From NCBI GenBank assembly GCA_012861695.1, contig JAAOOA010000006.1:29245811-29309810 (forward strand): a stretch of 64,000 bases of DNA. The letters run 5' to 3'. The notes beneath the pieces were generated by a model. It was not told the DNA's origin. It worked only from the letters and a program-made list of their open reading frames with translations, and did no database searches. This DNA comes from Trematomus loennbergii (taxonomy: Eukaryota > Chordata > Actinopteri > Perciformes > Nototheniidae). Positions 36,801 to 51,549 of this stretch are shown in pieces; the stretch's first letter is position 1; every line of letters begins with the position of its first letter. The translations under genes and the position numbers were made by a program.

Positions 36801-37169
36801 CAGTGTTGTAGTCAAGTCACCAATTCACGAGTCCAAGTCACTCTCGAGTCACCACTCTTCGAGTCCGAGTCCAAGTCCGAGTCACCATGGGAGAGTCGTA
36901 GTCGAGTCCGAGTCCGAGTCACCCAAGGAATGTCCGAGTCGAGTCCGAGTCCGAGTCATCATTACCTGTGTTCGAGTCCGAGTCCAAGTCCGAGTCACCC
37001 AAGGAGTGTCCGAGTCAAGTCGGAGTCCGAGTCATCATTACCTGTGTTCGAGTCCGAGTCCAAGTCCGAGTCACCCAAGGAGTGTCCGAGTCAAGTCCGA
37101 GTCACCCAAGGAGTGTCCGAGTCAAGTCCGACTCGAGTCCGAGTCCAGGACTCGAGTACTCCATCTCTG
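36801..37169. mobile_element. hAT-like element with satellite-like core, TSD TAATGTGG
   Basis: It is flanked by a perfect 8-bp duplication, TAATGTGG (36793-36800 and 37170-37177). It starts CAGTGTTGTAGTCAAG and ends, reverse-complemented, CAGAGATGGAGTACTCGAG. The interior is a tandem array built from GAGTCCGAGTC/CAAGTCCGAG hexamer-like units, with a higher-order repeat of about 85 bp (TCATCATTACCTGTGTTCG recurs at 36955 and 37030). Frames read as serine/glutamate/proline-rich peptides only because of the repeat; no gene. Confidence 0.85.
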
Positions 37170-37177
37170 TAATGTGG

Positions 37178-40065
37178 TGGACAGAAAACCAGTAGAAAAA
37201 CAACAGCTGCTGTGTTTACGTCTGAACAGCATCAGAGCTAGAATTACCTGTAAATAGTGTGCAGCATATTGTCACAGATAATAACTGTGTTTAGTTCTGT
37301 TTTCAACACTGATGAAGGAATTGAGGAAAAGATAAGGGAATGAAGTCTGAGAATGCTACCTGAAAATGTGAAGAAATTATTCAAAAAGTAAATTTAATTT
37401 TAATTATGTAGCTCTTGACATGTAGGTTTGAGCTAGATTCATTTTAAATCAAAATAAATCCAGTTTATTCAAAAATGTTTTGGTCAAACAATCAATAGGG
37501 ACGCCCTTATTAGATGCAATACCAAACATTCACCCAATTAAAGCTTGAACCCCGATTTAAGTGCACAAATTGTTTGTATTTAATTTAATACAAAAAAAGC
37601 TTGTAGTAAACAGGAATTGTCCTGTTTTTGGCACAAAGCATGATTTAACAGAAACCAATACTGCAACAGCAGACAGTCCAAGGACATAATATAGAGGTGG
37701 CAGTATTGGCCAACGACTGTTTGATTGACAAGTGATGTCTGGGTAGAGCACAACATTCACACCACAGAGAGTGAGTGCTACACATAGTGACAGCAAAGGC
37801 TTAAGGGCCATCCATACCAAGAACCAAAACTATGATGAGAATGATATATATATATATACATATATTTTTTATCCAACTGAAGTAGTTGGCGTAGTTGATA
37901 CCACAACATAACTACAATCACAACAGCAGTGGTAACTATTGTTGGGAACACATTCAGAGCAATTTAATAAAATATAATAACTCACGACCTAAGAAAATCC
38001 ATTGGAATATAAACAGGGAATCATGTTCAACATGGCAGATTATATTGCAAAGAATATCGGACCTTTTAATGACCAGAAATGTAATCATTATTCGTGCAGG
38101 ATTATCCATATTGCCTATACTTGAGGGGCACCAATGTGAATAAAATGTCAATAGTTGTGGTTGTTGAGAATGCCAGATACAACATTTAATGAGTATTTAA
38201 GTTAGATTTTAATCATTTTATTAATTAGAACATGAACAATACCAATAAGAAAACTGTTGGAATGTCGCTGCTGTTGTGCATCTTTCAGCACCAGAGAGGG
38301 GGGGATCAGGTGATCTTTCAATCACCTGAAAGATCCTAAACGTCCTGTAGAGCCGAGGCATAACCTGACACACCATGACAGCTTGTTTTACAGAACCATC
38401 AGAATCTGTTAGGAAAAGAGCACTTATTTTAAAAGATATATTTCATTGGATGATGGTTGTCCTTACCCATTGCAGACATGTTTGTCAATTATTATCTATC
38501 CAGGAGAAGAGCAAAATCAACTTTTTTCTTTGAGAAAAAACATGTTTTGCTCTTTTTTCATTGCCCTCCGGTTCTGACATATCTGAAGTTATTGCAGCAT
38601 ACGCTAACTTCTTTAGTAGCCGCCATTTTTGGTGCAGTGTAATGTAAGAAAACTGCAGAATCAGTTGGTCATTTAACTGATTTTGTCACTAGGAGCGATG
38701 CCTTTCACATTACATGTAATCATTTCATTCAATATTGAATTATTGATTATAGCAGCTTTAAAGACCAGAATTACTACACATAAAAGCCAGTGAAATACAT
38801 TTACCTCGTAGTAAGGCCAAACCCACTCAGTGTAGGTTTAGCTTGCTATGGTTTTGAGATATCCAATTCTTAAAGTTCTGCCAACACCCTGATTGAGGTG
38901 AATTGGATTTAGTATGAGCTGTTCAGAGCTTTAAAAAAAATCAATTTGATTCAATTTCACCTCCATTGTGTTCGAGGGGCAGTCGAAAAACTCAAAAAAA
39001 AATATCTCCAAACCACTGCAGATAAAACCAGAACTACCTGCAAGGCTGTAGGTCACCCTTTGGGGACAGAATGCAGTTGAATACTTCAAATTGTCAGAAA
39101 AGTATCAGAATCATCGAGGCTTCTGCTGGCTTCAATCACAAAGAGACACACCAATAGACCACCATCCACCATTATTTAGTTGGAGCAGAGTCTTTTTGAG
39201 CATTAGCCAGAAAACAATCACATTTTAGTCCAAGAATGTAATGTTACTCTCACAATCTGCTGTTTGACACCCTCTGTTTAACTCTGGAAGCATCAATGTT
39301 GAAGCTTCGGTAGTTCACACAAAAATCGGGGGGAAGGGAAGCAGCGGGTTTGTTAGCAGCACAAAATTAAAATGTCATTATGTATCTCTATTCTTAGCCG
39401 AGACTGCTGCAGGGATTTCCCACATGTCGAGCTTTGTTCAGAGAAGTGGAATGTGTTGTTTCACAAAAGCTCACAATTTTGTGTAAATCCCAAAAAGGAA
39501 CTAATGTGACACTGTAACATTACATCAAATTCAACAAGGTTTTAATACTGGTTTTGCGAGTTTAATATGCATGAATGCACAGGCATCTCCCTCTAATAAT
39601 AGGAAGAGGTGTGAAAGGATCTCCTGACAAGATAACAGCCAAGTATCGAGCTGTCGGAGTGAGGTTTAATAATACAAAAGTGATATTTTTGTTGAACTTG
39701 GAATGTTTTGCTGTAAAAAATTGTAAAAAATACCAGGAACTGGCTTGTAGTTGATTTCCATATTTTTTTTGATAAATCTTTCTTCAGATGGTCAGCGATG
39801 TTGATTTAGTGCTTATCCATTCAAATCATCATGGTGTCCACAAATAATGTGTTTTCATATTTGAAAAATCGTGTTTCGATAATGAGTTTGTATTTCTGGG
39901 GCACTTATCACTTAGTAACGACTTTGCAGGTCAATCACTTTTGAAAGCATTTCTTAAAAATGTCATGCAATTATAATTTCCTTCAAAAGTATGTTGAGAA
40001 CAGTTCATCATCGGCAGTGCTTTGACACAAATCGTTTGTTTCTCCAACCTCTGACAAAAACCTCT
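37178..40065. other. AT-rich intergenic DNA, no gene recognised
   Basis: It contains a short (TA)n at 37844-37860 and a small hairpin (TCAGGTGAT/ATCACCTGA) at about 38307-38330. No exon or RNA gene was supported. Confidence 0.4.
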
Positions 40066-40680
40066 TCATTGGAATTGTCCTTTTATTTTAATGGACAGGA
40101 ACATTGAGGAGTATCGAGGATCCATTTGAATAGGAACTAGTTTCTGATGATTGTGAAGCAGAGGTGGACACTTCTGCTCCGGCTCTTGCCTTTTAGTGTA
40201 AAAGAACCGTGGTACCTTGCATCCCTCTTTCTTTGCAGCCATTATCATCAGAAGGGCCAACAACATTCTCCTACTCATTAGCAATTGTGAAACTGGGACA
40301 ACGTTTCTGGCACGACTGACTCTTTTCACTTTGACATCGACCTTCAGCAATGTATGACTTAAATGAATACCGCTTGATTTTCTTACCATTTGCTCATGCC
40401 TGTGCCTTCAGAATCTCTTCAGAACAGCAGCCAGGTGGTAACGGTAATCATATCTGGGAATTGGAACACCAGCTGGTGGTACCACTTCTTTGATCTGATT
40501 TTGTTCCAGCACAGTGCAATCAGTGAGCCAAGCAGATCAACCCCACCCATATTCCTGTTGTATTCCTTTACCACAGCAGGGCAGGGAGATGTACTTCTTC
40601 TTGTGTCCCAAACAGGCACAGAGTAAGGCGGAGTCGGCACCGCCAAGATGGTTTCGACCAGAGACAACCACATCGGGCTT
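40066..40680 (-). pseudogene. piggyBac-type transposase remnant
   Basis: The minus strand reads VVKEYNRNMGGVDLLGSLIA, then NKIRSKKWYHQLVFQF and VTTWLLF. This is the conserved C-terminal block of piggyBac (PGBD, DDE_Tnp_1_7) transposases, where the aspartate of GGVD is one of the catalytic acids. In-frame stops follow immediately (TGA after WLLF, then TAA), and the downstream part to 40066 is readable only in shifted frames, including KKEGCKVPRFFYTKR. The first catalytic aspartates and N-terminus are absent, so this is a dead 3' fragment. Terminal repeats were not found. Confidence 0.72.
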
Positions 40681-40850
40681 CACAGTGGCTCAGAATACTG
40701 TCCATATTGAATACAGTCTATGGTCAATACCAAAAGAGCATTGGAAAAAAACTGGTTCCAGGTTTTCGCGGCGCTTCATGACGGCTCTTGAGAAACCAAT
40801 CGGTGATGTTACAGAGACTACAGCCATGTTTAATACAGTCTATTATCTAA
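40615..40850. repeat. Dispersed fish repeat fragment
   Basis: GGTTTCGACCAGAGACAACC, CATCGGGCTTCACAG and AATACAGTCTATGG form a motif chain I recognise from many teleost introns. The element type is unresolved. Confidence 0.3.
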
Positions 40851-40909
40851 TACACCATACCATGGAATCAGGCTGTCAGTTTAGGCCTTGTACTTTCAGC
40901 TCTAGTTGA

Positions 40910-43354
40910 ATTCTCCTCTTCCTCCCTCTGTCCCCTAGGCAGTGTCACGGGCGTAAAAAGCCGCCTGTTGAGCAGCCATCAGTCTGCTGGCATTTGATCA
41001 ATGCCCAGGTCCCTTTGTGCTGCTAAGCGACAGATAAAAGAGACTGTTATCAGCTCCACAGCATCAGCTGCAGATAGCTATGTTGCAGTGGCAGAGCGGG
41101 CAACCGGAGCTGAGAAGGAGGGGAAGGGGGGGCGGTTACACTTCAGGAAAGTGTCGAAGGGGCGAAACGTAGAGGGAGGGATGAGGGGGCGAGGGGGCAG
41201 AACGCTGTAGGTCAACGCCTTGATACAAGATTTTACAGCTGTCACAAGCCCTCTGGAGAGAAACAGGGAGGGGGGAGGTGGTGATGGGAGCGATGGAGAA
41301 TAAAAGGGAGGCAAAGATTACGGGATAAATGTCGCAACAAACACCTTGAACCTGCAGCAGGAGGAATTGGACGCTGTTGTTCGGTTGAACTAAGCCTTTG
41401 ACTGTGGCTGCCAAGAGAGGTCGGTGAAAGCAAGAGGTTGGAAGCATCAAAATCAAGCAAGGACACACAAGTCTAAACAATTTGCAAAGCATTTATCCAA
41501 CCACGTTATGTGCCTGCCTTGTTATTACTAAATAAATACGACCCAAGTCACGTTCATCCCATCAAATCTCACTTTCTGCAAACCTTCCCACATCAACCGC
41601 TGCACCGTCCTCTTTGAAGAGTCAATAAGGAGCATTGATCGGTATGTTTATCAGATCTCCGTTCAGAGTGATTTTGTTGATAATTTTGTCAACACCTTGC
41701 TCTGTTTGAAGGAGTCCAATATATTACATTTATGGCACCACTTCGACAAAAGCAAACAGGAAAACGTTCTCCTCGTAAACAGACAAATGGATTGAAGTGT
41801 CCAATTCTGCACAACGACGCATGGTACAAATGAGCGACACTGAAGAATAAAACGGATTTTGAAGCAGCGCGTGACAAGCAGAGTAATGACACGATGCTTG
41901 GAGGGCTTTCTTTTTGATGTGGATTAGTGAGAGCGACAAAAGAAAACAATGGTATGACAAAAGGCTGACAAGACGGCAGATATCAGCTGCTATTAAAGAC
42001 CCTAGAGCACAGACAGAAATAGTTTCTCATCCTTCTAATTTACTCAGGATGGGAGCTGAGGAGAAAGTTTTTTAGAAATGATTTCACGAGATATCTTCTT
42101 GTTTAAACAGCCGTAGGATCAAGTTGGGAAATATGTAGTCAGAAAAACACAATAAATGCAAATTTACCTCAAATGCTTGCCTTGCCATCAGGCAAGGTAG
42201 GCAACTGCCTGGGGCTCAGGCACACTTTGGATGAATGATGGTGTAAACCTCACTGGTAACATTGGTTTCATGTGATTGCTTCACAATGAGAGATACCTTG
42301 TTTATCGCCAAGTTGAACACTAGAAAGTATTGTGCAGTATAATATCTCTGGTTTTCACTCCAGTAAATAATTAGAAATGCTACTTAAAAAACAAACAAAT
42401 GGCAACTATACTCATTTCAAAAAGTGAAAAGTTAATCTTCTTAATGTTTGGCGTTCAGTGCATTTTCTTTCTGTAACGTTTTCTCTAGGAAGTATTTCTT
42501 ATTATTTCTGGTGCTGGCCTGAAGATGGAGTTCACAGGAAATGATTAATTTAAATGATACGCTAATGCTTATCTCATTGAAATCAGCCTTGTTGCTTTGT
42601 TTTTTGTTTTTAATAATCCAAACTGCTACTGCTGCACATTAAATGTGTTTGGCTAGCAAAAGACTGGCTACCATTGTGGACCAGCCACAGGAAATGCTAG
42701 GTGTTTTGTTATGTTTACTGTGTATTTCGCGTTAGTCATGCTGCCGATGTAACACAAGTATCTGTTCAAATTAATTAAATGACTCTAACTTGTTGGTCCA
42801 GTGAGGTAAGAAGCAGGTAAAAACCAAGGTTACATGCGTGTTTCCATGATGATCAGCAATTAAATAGGGTGGTGTTCAGTTACATAAAAACAATCTGATG
42901 AAGTTCATAGTATTCCTCCCACAAACAACAACATTTACTGAGGAAAAATACAAATAATATCCTTTACAAAATGTAAAGATGGCTAATCCTTTCCACCAGT
43001 TCAGGCAGTTCTTCTCATTTGTTGGGGTGCAATTTGACAGTTTGGTAGAATGTTTTCTTAAAGGTCTGGGGGTAGAAATATGATGAGGAAGGAGGTAAGG
43101 ACAGGGGTTCCTATGTGTTTGTTTGTGTGAATTGCGAGGTAGGAGGGTCTCTAATTAGTGGATGTATTTTTGCTCCAGGGCAGTAACGGCCTTTTTGGAG
43201 CTTTTGTTTCTGTTTTTGCCTCCCTCTTGTCTTAGTCTCCCACTTTCCTTCTGTCTCTCTCGCCTCTCATTGTCTCTAGCTGTCACCCTTGTTATCTGTT
43301 TTCTTCTCCGAATATTAAATGACCTTGTCAGCAGGGAACGCACACTTGCGTGAC

Positions 43355-43357
<3 letters not shown>
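40910..43357. other. Intergenic DNA, no gene recognised
   Basis: G-rich purine tracts at 41100-41210 and 41255-41310. GGCAAGGTAGGCAACTGCCT at about 42192 looks like a transposon-end scrap. No coding pattern. Confidence 0.4.
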
Positions 43358-43425
<68 letters not shown>

Positions 43426-43428
43426 TGT

Positions 43429-43471
<43 letters not shown>
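43358..43471. repeat. (TG)n microsatellite, about 114 bp
   Basis: TG repeat with a GTGGTGTGGTG interruption near 43423-43433. Confidence 0.97.
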
Positions 43472-43473
<2 letters not shown>

Positions 43474-45222
43474 CAAATTCAGGGTTGCTTTATTTGTCCC
43501 AATTACAGAGACAATTATAGTGCAGTGACCGACGTTCACAGCGCATTCACAGATTTAATGAATTAACACTAAGTGTAGACATAAAATGCGCTCTCACTTC
43601 ACACTCTCCTTATTTCCTCAGTTGTTAAGATCCACTGAATGGAAGCAGTTTGAAAGCAGGATAGGGAGGGTTCAGAGATAATTTTACAAGCCTGTTTAAT
43701 AGGACTCTTGTCAAAACTGTGTGTTTTAAAGTGTGTGTGTGCTCTTCTTACTGTGTGTTGCATCGCAGATCAGTCGTTAGATGATGTGCCCATGAAACAA
43801 GCAGAGGGATTAAACTTACAGGAGGACAGCATCATTAACTGTGTATAGTTAAATGTTAATGGGCGTGCTGCTGCCTTTGAGCACAAAAGGAGGAAGGTAT
43901 AATAGAGCAGAAGAGGGGAAGGCTCACCGTTTTTACCTTATTTATGCAAAGGAAGCCCGGCTGATGGAGGTCTTTTCAGCAACCTTCGACTTCAAACTCA
44001 TTCACGTGATTAGAACTGGGAGCTGCCCCAAGTCTGCTGCTGCTGGCAGCCCCCACTGCCTAGAGGCATGTTAGTGGTGGTGAGAGGGAAGGCATTGCAG
44101 TACTTTATTCACTTGCCCCAATTTTTAATTTTCTCTCCTTGACAGGATATTCCCACAAACTCACTTTCAGGTCACAGGCTTCCTCTAAAATGTCTGCTAT
44201 CAAGCCAAGTCCAAGTGGTCACGCTGGTAGCTTTCTCACCTTCAACGCCACATTCAACAGCATTAAACAACATTCATTTTCACCTCTGTAACATTTACTG
44301 AACTTTCATCTAACTTTACAGGATAATGGTGTAGAGAAAGTCTGTAAGCAAACTTAATCAGACATTTCAGTGCAGAGCCTAGTATCCTTAAAACTATGTT
44401 CCTAGGTCAATAAGGAATTATTTTGTCTCAGGTTAATAAAAAAAAGAAGAAGAGTATTGCAGTTACATTTCTAATCATGTTATGGATACATTTTAAGATC
44501 TGGATCCTAGACCCAAATATGGCCTATTTAGCCCAATGAGAATTGCTTTCCTGGTGCAAATGCCAAAAGTTACTATCTTCCCAGTTAGCTTGCTGGTTAT
44601 CTGGCCCACTCATTATGCACAGTAGTGTTTCTCCTGCTGGCCTCGCCCCCAAATTCACACAATCAATACATTGCACTGACATCACATATTTTTGAAATCA
44701 CTCAAAGAAAGATCTGCAAATATCAAACCTCAATGGATCATCCAAAAACAATAATAGATAAGAGTCATATTTGACCATGTCGATATATTTAATTTCACAG
44801 ACTTCAAAATTGCACTAAGCACACAGTACAGCTGAGGCTGAATATGTTTTGTGGATAGACATCCTGGTTATAAACTAAAGTAGTGGATCTTTAAAAGGTG
44901 GCACTTCACCAAAGTCATTATAGCTCATCCTTTGGGGAATACATTTCCTCACACTATATCCTATGCATTTTCATATTGTGGGCATCCCAGACAATTTGCT
45001 ATCTACAGGGACCATTTTGTAGCTTGTTGGAGATTAGAATGTGTGTGTAGGTGGAGGAAGATGGTCTGAAGAAGGATATGTTGCAGTCAAAGTGTCAGCT
45101 GTGTGTGTTTGGGGAGAGAACTTTCTCTAACCTGCAAGTCTGGCGTGAGGAGGCCTGAAGGCTAAGAAAAACAACTGAGGGTGATGTGGGGTTAAGACAG
45201 GTTTTTTTCTGTCTCTCTCTGT
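43472..45222. other. Intergenic DNA, no feature recognised
   Basis: Noncoding stretch between two TG tracts. No open frame or known repeat could be supported. Confidence 0.4.
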
Positions 45223-45358
<136 letters not shown>

Positions 45359-45784
45359 CCACACATCAGGCAGCATGGCTAGTAACGTTGCCTTGGAGAT
45401 TGACAGGCTTTATCGTGTGTTGGTGAGCTCCCATCCACCACTTGTCCACCATGTGACATGGCCTGTCACACCACTTTGTCACAGTGGGAGAGTGTTTGTA
45501 ACGCACGCACACGCACCAACACACACATACACACACTCCATTTCAAGGTTTTGGATCAGGGTGTGAGAGAGGGGGGATAAAGACGCAGAAAGACAGATAA
45601 AGAGAGAAATAGATTTCTCATTCACTGGGGAGAAAACTGAAGTGTTGTTCACGGATTCAAGGGCCATTTATAAGAAATAGCCACATCAAAAATGAGCTGT
45701 TTTCTATTCATGAACTGAGCTCCCAATGTGAAGGGCAGAAAAAAAAGTGCACAGCTGCTTACTGACATGCAGGGATTCTTAAAA

Positions 45785-48391
<2,607 letters not shown>

Positions 48392-48394
48392 CTG

Positions 48395-50559
48395 AGGTCT
48401 GTACTACGAATCCAGTTCAACAGACCCTGGATATGTTTGAGTTATCTGGCTTAACTAACCCAAAACAAACGCGATCTCGCTAAGCGGTCCTACGACGCTG
48501 GTTATCAACTCGGTAACTCAAGCCAGGGTTTCTCTGTCCGGCTGAGTGCGCGTTCACATGAAAGGGGTGGTATTTGGAGCATTCGACCAATCACAAACAT
48601 GGACAAGCGTACTGACAGCGCAGCGTCATACTTCCTGAATGAAAAGTGAACTATAATATTAGACAAATATGAAGAAGTTAAACTTTAAACATCCATGACT
48701 TAAACACTTTATCCAGGATAAAAGCCACATAGCTGCACCTGCAAGGTGAATACAGCTGGTAAAAGAAAAAGTGTTTGAATGCGTACATTAACAGGTTTAT
48801 GATATCACTGCCCCGTCCAAGACACGAGTGGATCTGACTTTAATTACATTTGACTCGAGTGTTTCGTCAACTTAATGTGTTGCTTAAAATAATACTTCTG
48901 CATACAGTATGTGACACTGTGAGTGTTGCACGGCCAGATACGGCTCAAGAAGCTGACTCAGATAAGGAAATATATGATACATTATGATGTGATATGAATG
49001 ATAATGGGACACATCGACGTCTGCACTCACAGTGCCGCGGACTGTACTTAATGTTACTTTGATCCGGTTACTTATGTCGTGGCAGATATTTAAGTAAGCT
49101 TTCTTAACGCTAATGTTATAATAGTCAGATTGCTCTGAAGATGGGAGGGGATATTCTATTAATTTTCACGTTCACACAGTCAGTTGATTTTGGCCGGCCG
49201 TCTTTCCTGCAACGGCAGTTTTTCTGTATTTCCTTTCCTGTAATATGAATTGATCGCTTTAAACTCCGCACACGGAGCTCTGATTGGTCAGCAGGTGGTT
49301 CTTTCACTGAGTTGATCTCTTAGCCTGCCAACCTAACCTGCTCCGGAGCAGGGGGGTATACTACGAATCTAGTTCAACATATCCTGGATATGTTTTGAGT
49401 TATCCGGTTGACTAAATCCAAAAAAAAAACGCTCTCGCTAAACGTCCTACGACGCTGGCTATCAACTCGATCGCTCAAGCCAGCCGTGTCCTATCTAGTT
49501 AGGTGCGCGTTCACATAAAAGGGGTGGTATTTGGAGTTTCGACCAATCACAAACATGGACAAGCCGTGTACTGACAGCGCAGCGCGTCATATATTTCCTG
49601 AATGAAAAGTCAACTAATATTAGACAAATATGAAGACGTTAAACTTTAAACATCCATGACTTAAACACTTTATCCAGGATAAAAGCCACATAGTTGCAGC
49701 TGCAAGGTGAATACTGCTGGTAAAAGAAAAAGTGTTTGAATGCGTACATTAACAGGTTTATGATATCACTGCCCCGTCTAAGACACGAGTGGATCTGACT
49801 TTAATTACATTTGACTCGAGTGTTTCGTCAACTTAATGTGTTGCTTAAAATAATACTTCTGCATACAGTATGTGACACTGTGAGTGTTGCACGCCAGATA
49901 CGGCTCAAGAAGCTGACTCAGATAAGGAAATATATGATACATTATGATGTGATATCATGTGATATGAATGATAATGGGACACATCGCCGTCTGCACTCAC
50001 AGTGCCGCGGACTGTAGGCTACGTAATGTTACTTTGATCCGGTTACTTATGTTGTGGCAGATATTTAAGTAAGCTTTCTTAACGCTAATGTTATAATAGT
50101 CAGATTGCTCTGAAGATGGGAGGGGATATTCTATTCATTTTCACGTTCACACAGTCGGTGATTTTGGCCGGCCGTCTTTCCTGCAACGGCAGTTTAAACT
50201 GTATTTCCTTTCTCCTCCTGTCATATGAATTGATCGCTTTAAACTCCGCACACTGAGCTCTGATTGGTCAGCAGGCAGTGCTTTATCCTGGAACCTATCC
50301 TGCTCCGGAGGCTAGCCGTTCAGAATAAGTTATCTAGCCTGCTAAAAAGTGAACCAGCTTCGTAGGACCGGAAACCCCTGAAGTTAGCTTGCTAAACGAA
50401 AATCTTGATTCGTAGTATAGGCCCCAGGTTTGCCGTTCAGCATAAGTTACCATGGAGATCTACCCCGGTAAGAAGTGAACCAGCGCCGTAGGACCAGAAA
50501 CCCAGAGTAACCCTGAAGTTACCACGCTAAGCGAAAATCCGGCTTCGTAGTACAGGCCT
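48395..50559. mobile_element. Inverted-repeat transposon, outer copy, 3-bp TSD CTG
   Basis: The ends AGGTCTGTACTACGAATCC and, reverse-complemented, AGGCCTGTACTACGAAGCC are flanked by CTG at 48392-48394 and 50560-50562. The body is 48395-49351 plus 50428-50559 (about 1089 bp), split by a second copy of the same family. No transposase was recognised in either strand, so it is non-autonomous. TACTACGAA ends are familiar from fish PIF/Harbinger-like (PHIS) elements, but the CWG target differs from the usual TWA. Confidence 0.78.
49352..50424. mobile_element. Second copy of the same transposon, nested, TSD CAG
   Basis: The ends GGGGGTATACTACGAATC and, reverse-complemented, GGGCCTATACTACGAATC are flanked by CAG at 49349-49351 and 50425-50427. 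The 1073-bp body matches the outer copy along its whole length (shared GACCAATCACAAACATGGAC, GACACGAGTGGATCTGACTT and GTTGATTTTGGCCGGCCGTC-type blocks) with scattered indels. It sits in the outer copy between CTCCGGAG and the TTTGCCGTTCAG segment. Confidence 0.82.
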
Positions 50560-50562
50560 CTG

Positions 50563-51549
50563 ACTGCCAGGTCCTCCATACTCAAGAAGAAAGAAAATGC
50601 AAACAATTTTGAACCAAAGTTTCACGGAGGACTGATCAGTCAGGCAGCAAAACAAGATCCCACTCCTCCAGCCTTCCTTATATGGGTGATTGGAACAGAT
50701 CCGGATCACCTGAGCAAGGCTGAACCAGGATCAAATCAGAAGCACCTGAGCTAAGGGAGCAAAGAGTAGAGGAGATAGAGAACACGTGGAGGAGCACGTA
50801 GCAAGGTTATTTACATTGGCAGTTGAAAAATTAGCAAATGGCAAATGCTTTAATTGAATGGGTAACCCAACTTCAACAACTTTATGAGTCCCAAAATCAT
50901 GGCAACACCAAGCATGTACTAGCTGCATACATCATGTGACGTATAGTCATTTATAAACTATAAACATATGTAAATTCACTAAGGCTATTGACAAACTGCC
51001 GAATGACCTTCAACTCAAGACATTTATGAAAAGTAATGACAGCTCTTTTTATTGGGTTTAGAACAAATTAGTTCTGTACAAAAACGTTTTCATCGGATCA
51101 TTTTGCACATGCTTTATGTCTCTTTGGTGTTTAATTTCATATAAAAACATATTTAAAATGTCTCTTCCTACCACAGATAATGTCTTCAGAACTACATCCC
51201 AGAACTCTAGAAGACTGAATTAAAAGTTAAAAGGCACTATGTGCTACTTTGCTTCTCAATTTTCAAAGGGTGGCAGAGATTAAATCAAATCTTCTCTGTG
51301 ATGTTTCAAGCAACACTTGATCATGGAAGACTACACTAATCCACAAAAGTAAAGTGGTAATCTCCAGGTACCGAATTATTCGTGTTGATTTGATTTTTTT
51401 GATATAACGAGGCAATTTCTCCACACCCCATGCACACAATCTCTACACTGAACACACCACACACACACACACACAGTAACTTTGCACTTTTCATGAGCAG
51501 CACTTCCATCCCACTTTGAGACCCTTGCAGTTTGTGTGTTGCTTAAAAC
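50563..51549. other. Intergenic DNA, no gene recognised
   Basis: A short (CA)n lies at 51459-51475. No coding or RNA feature. Confidence 0.4.

Noticed and set aside
36759..37257. Serine/glutamate-rich open frames of up to 137 codons
   Set aside because: They are produced by the GAGTCC array inside a TSD-flanked transposon and have no independent support.
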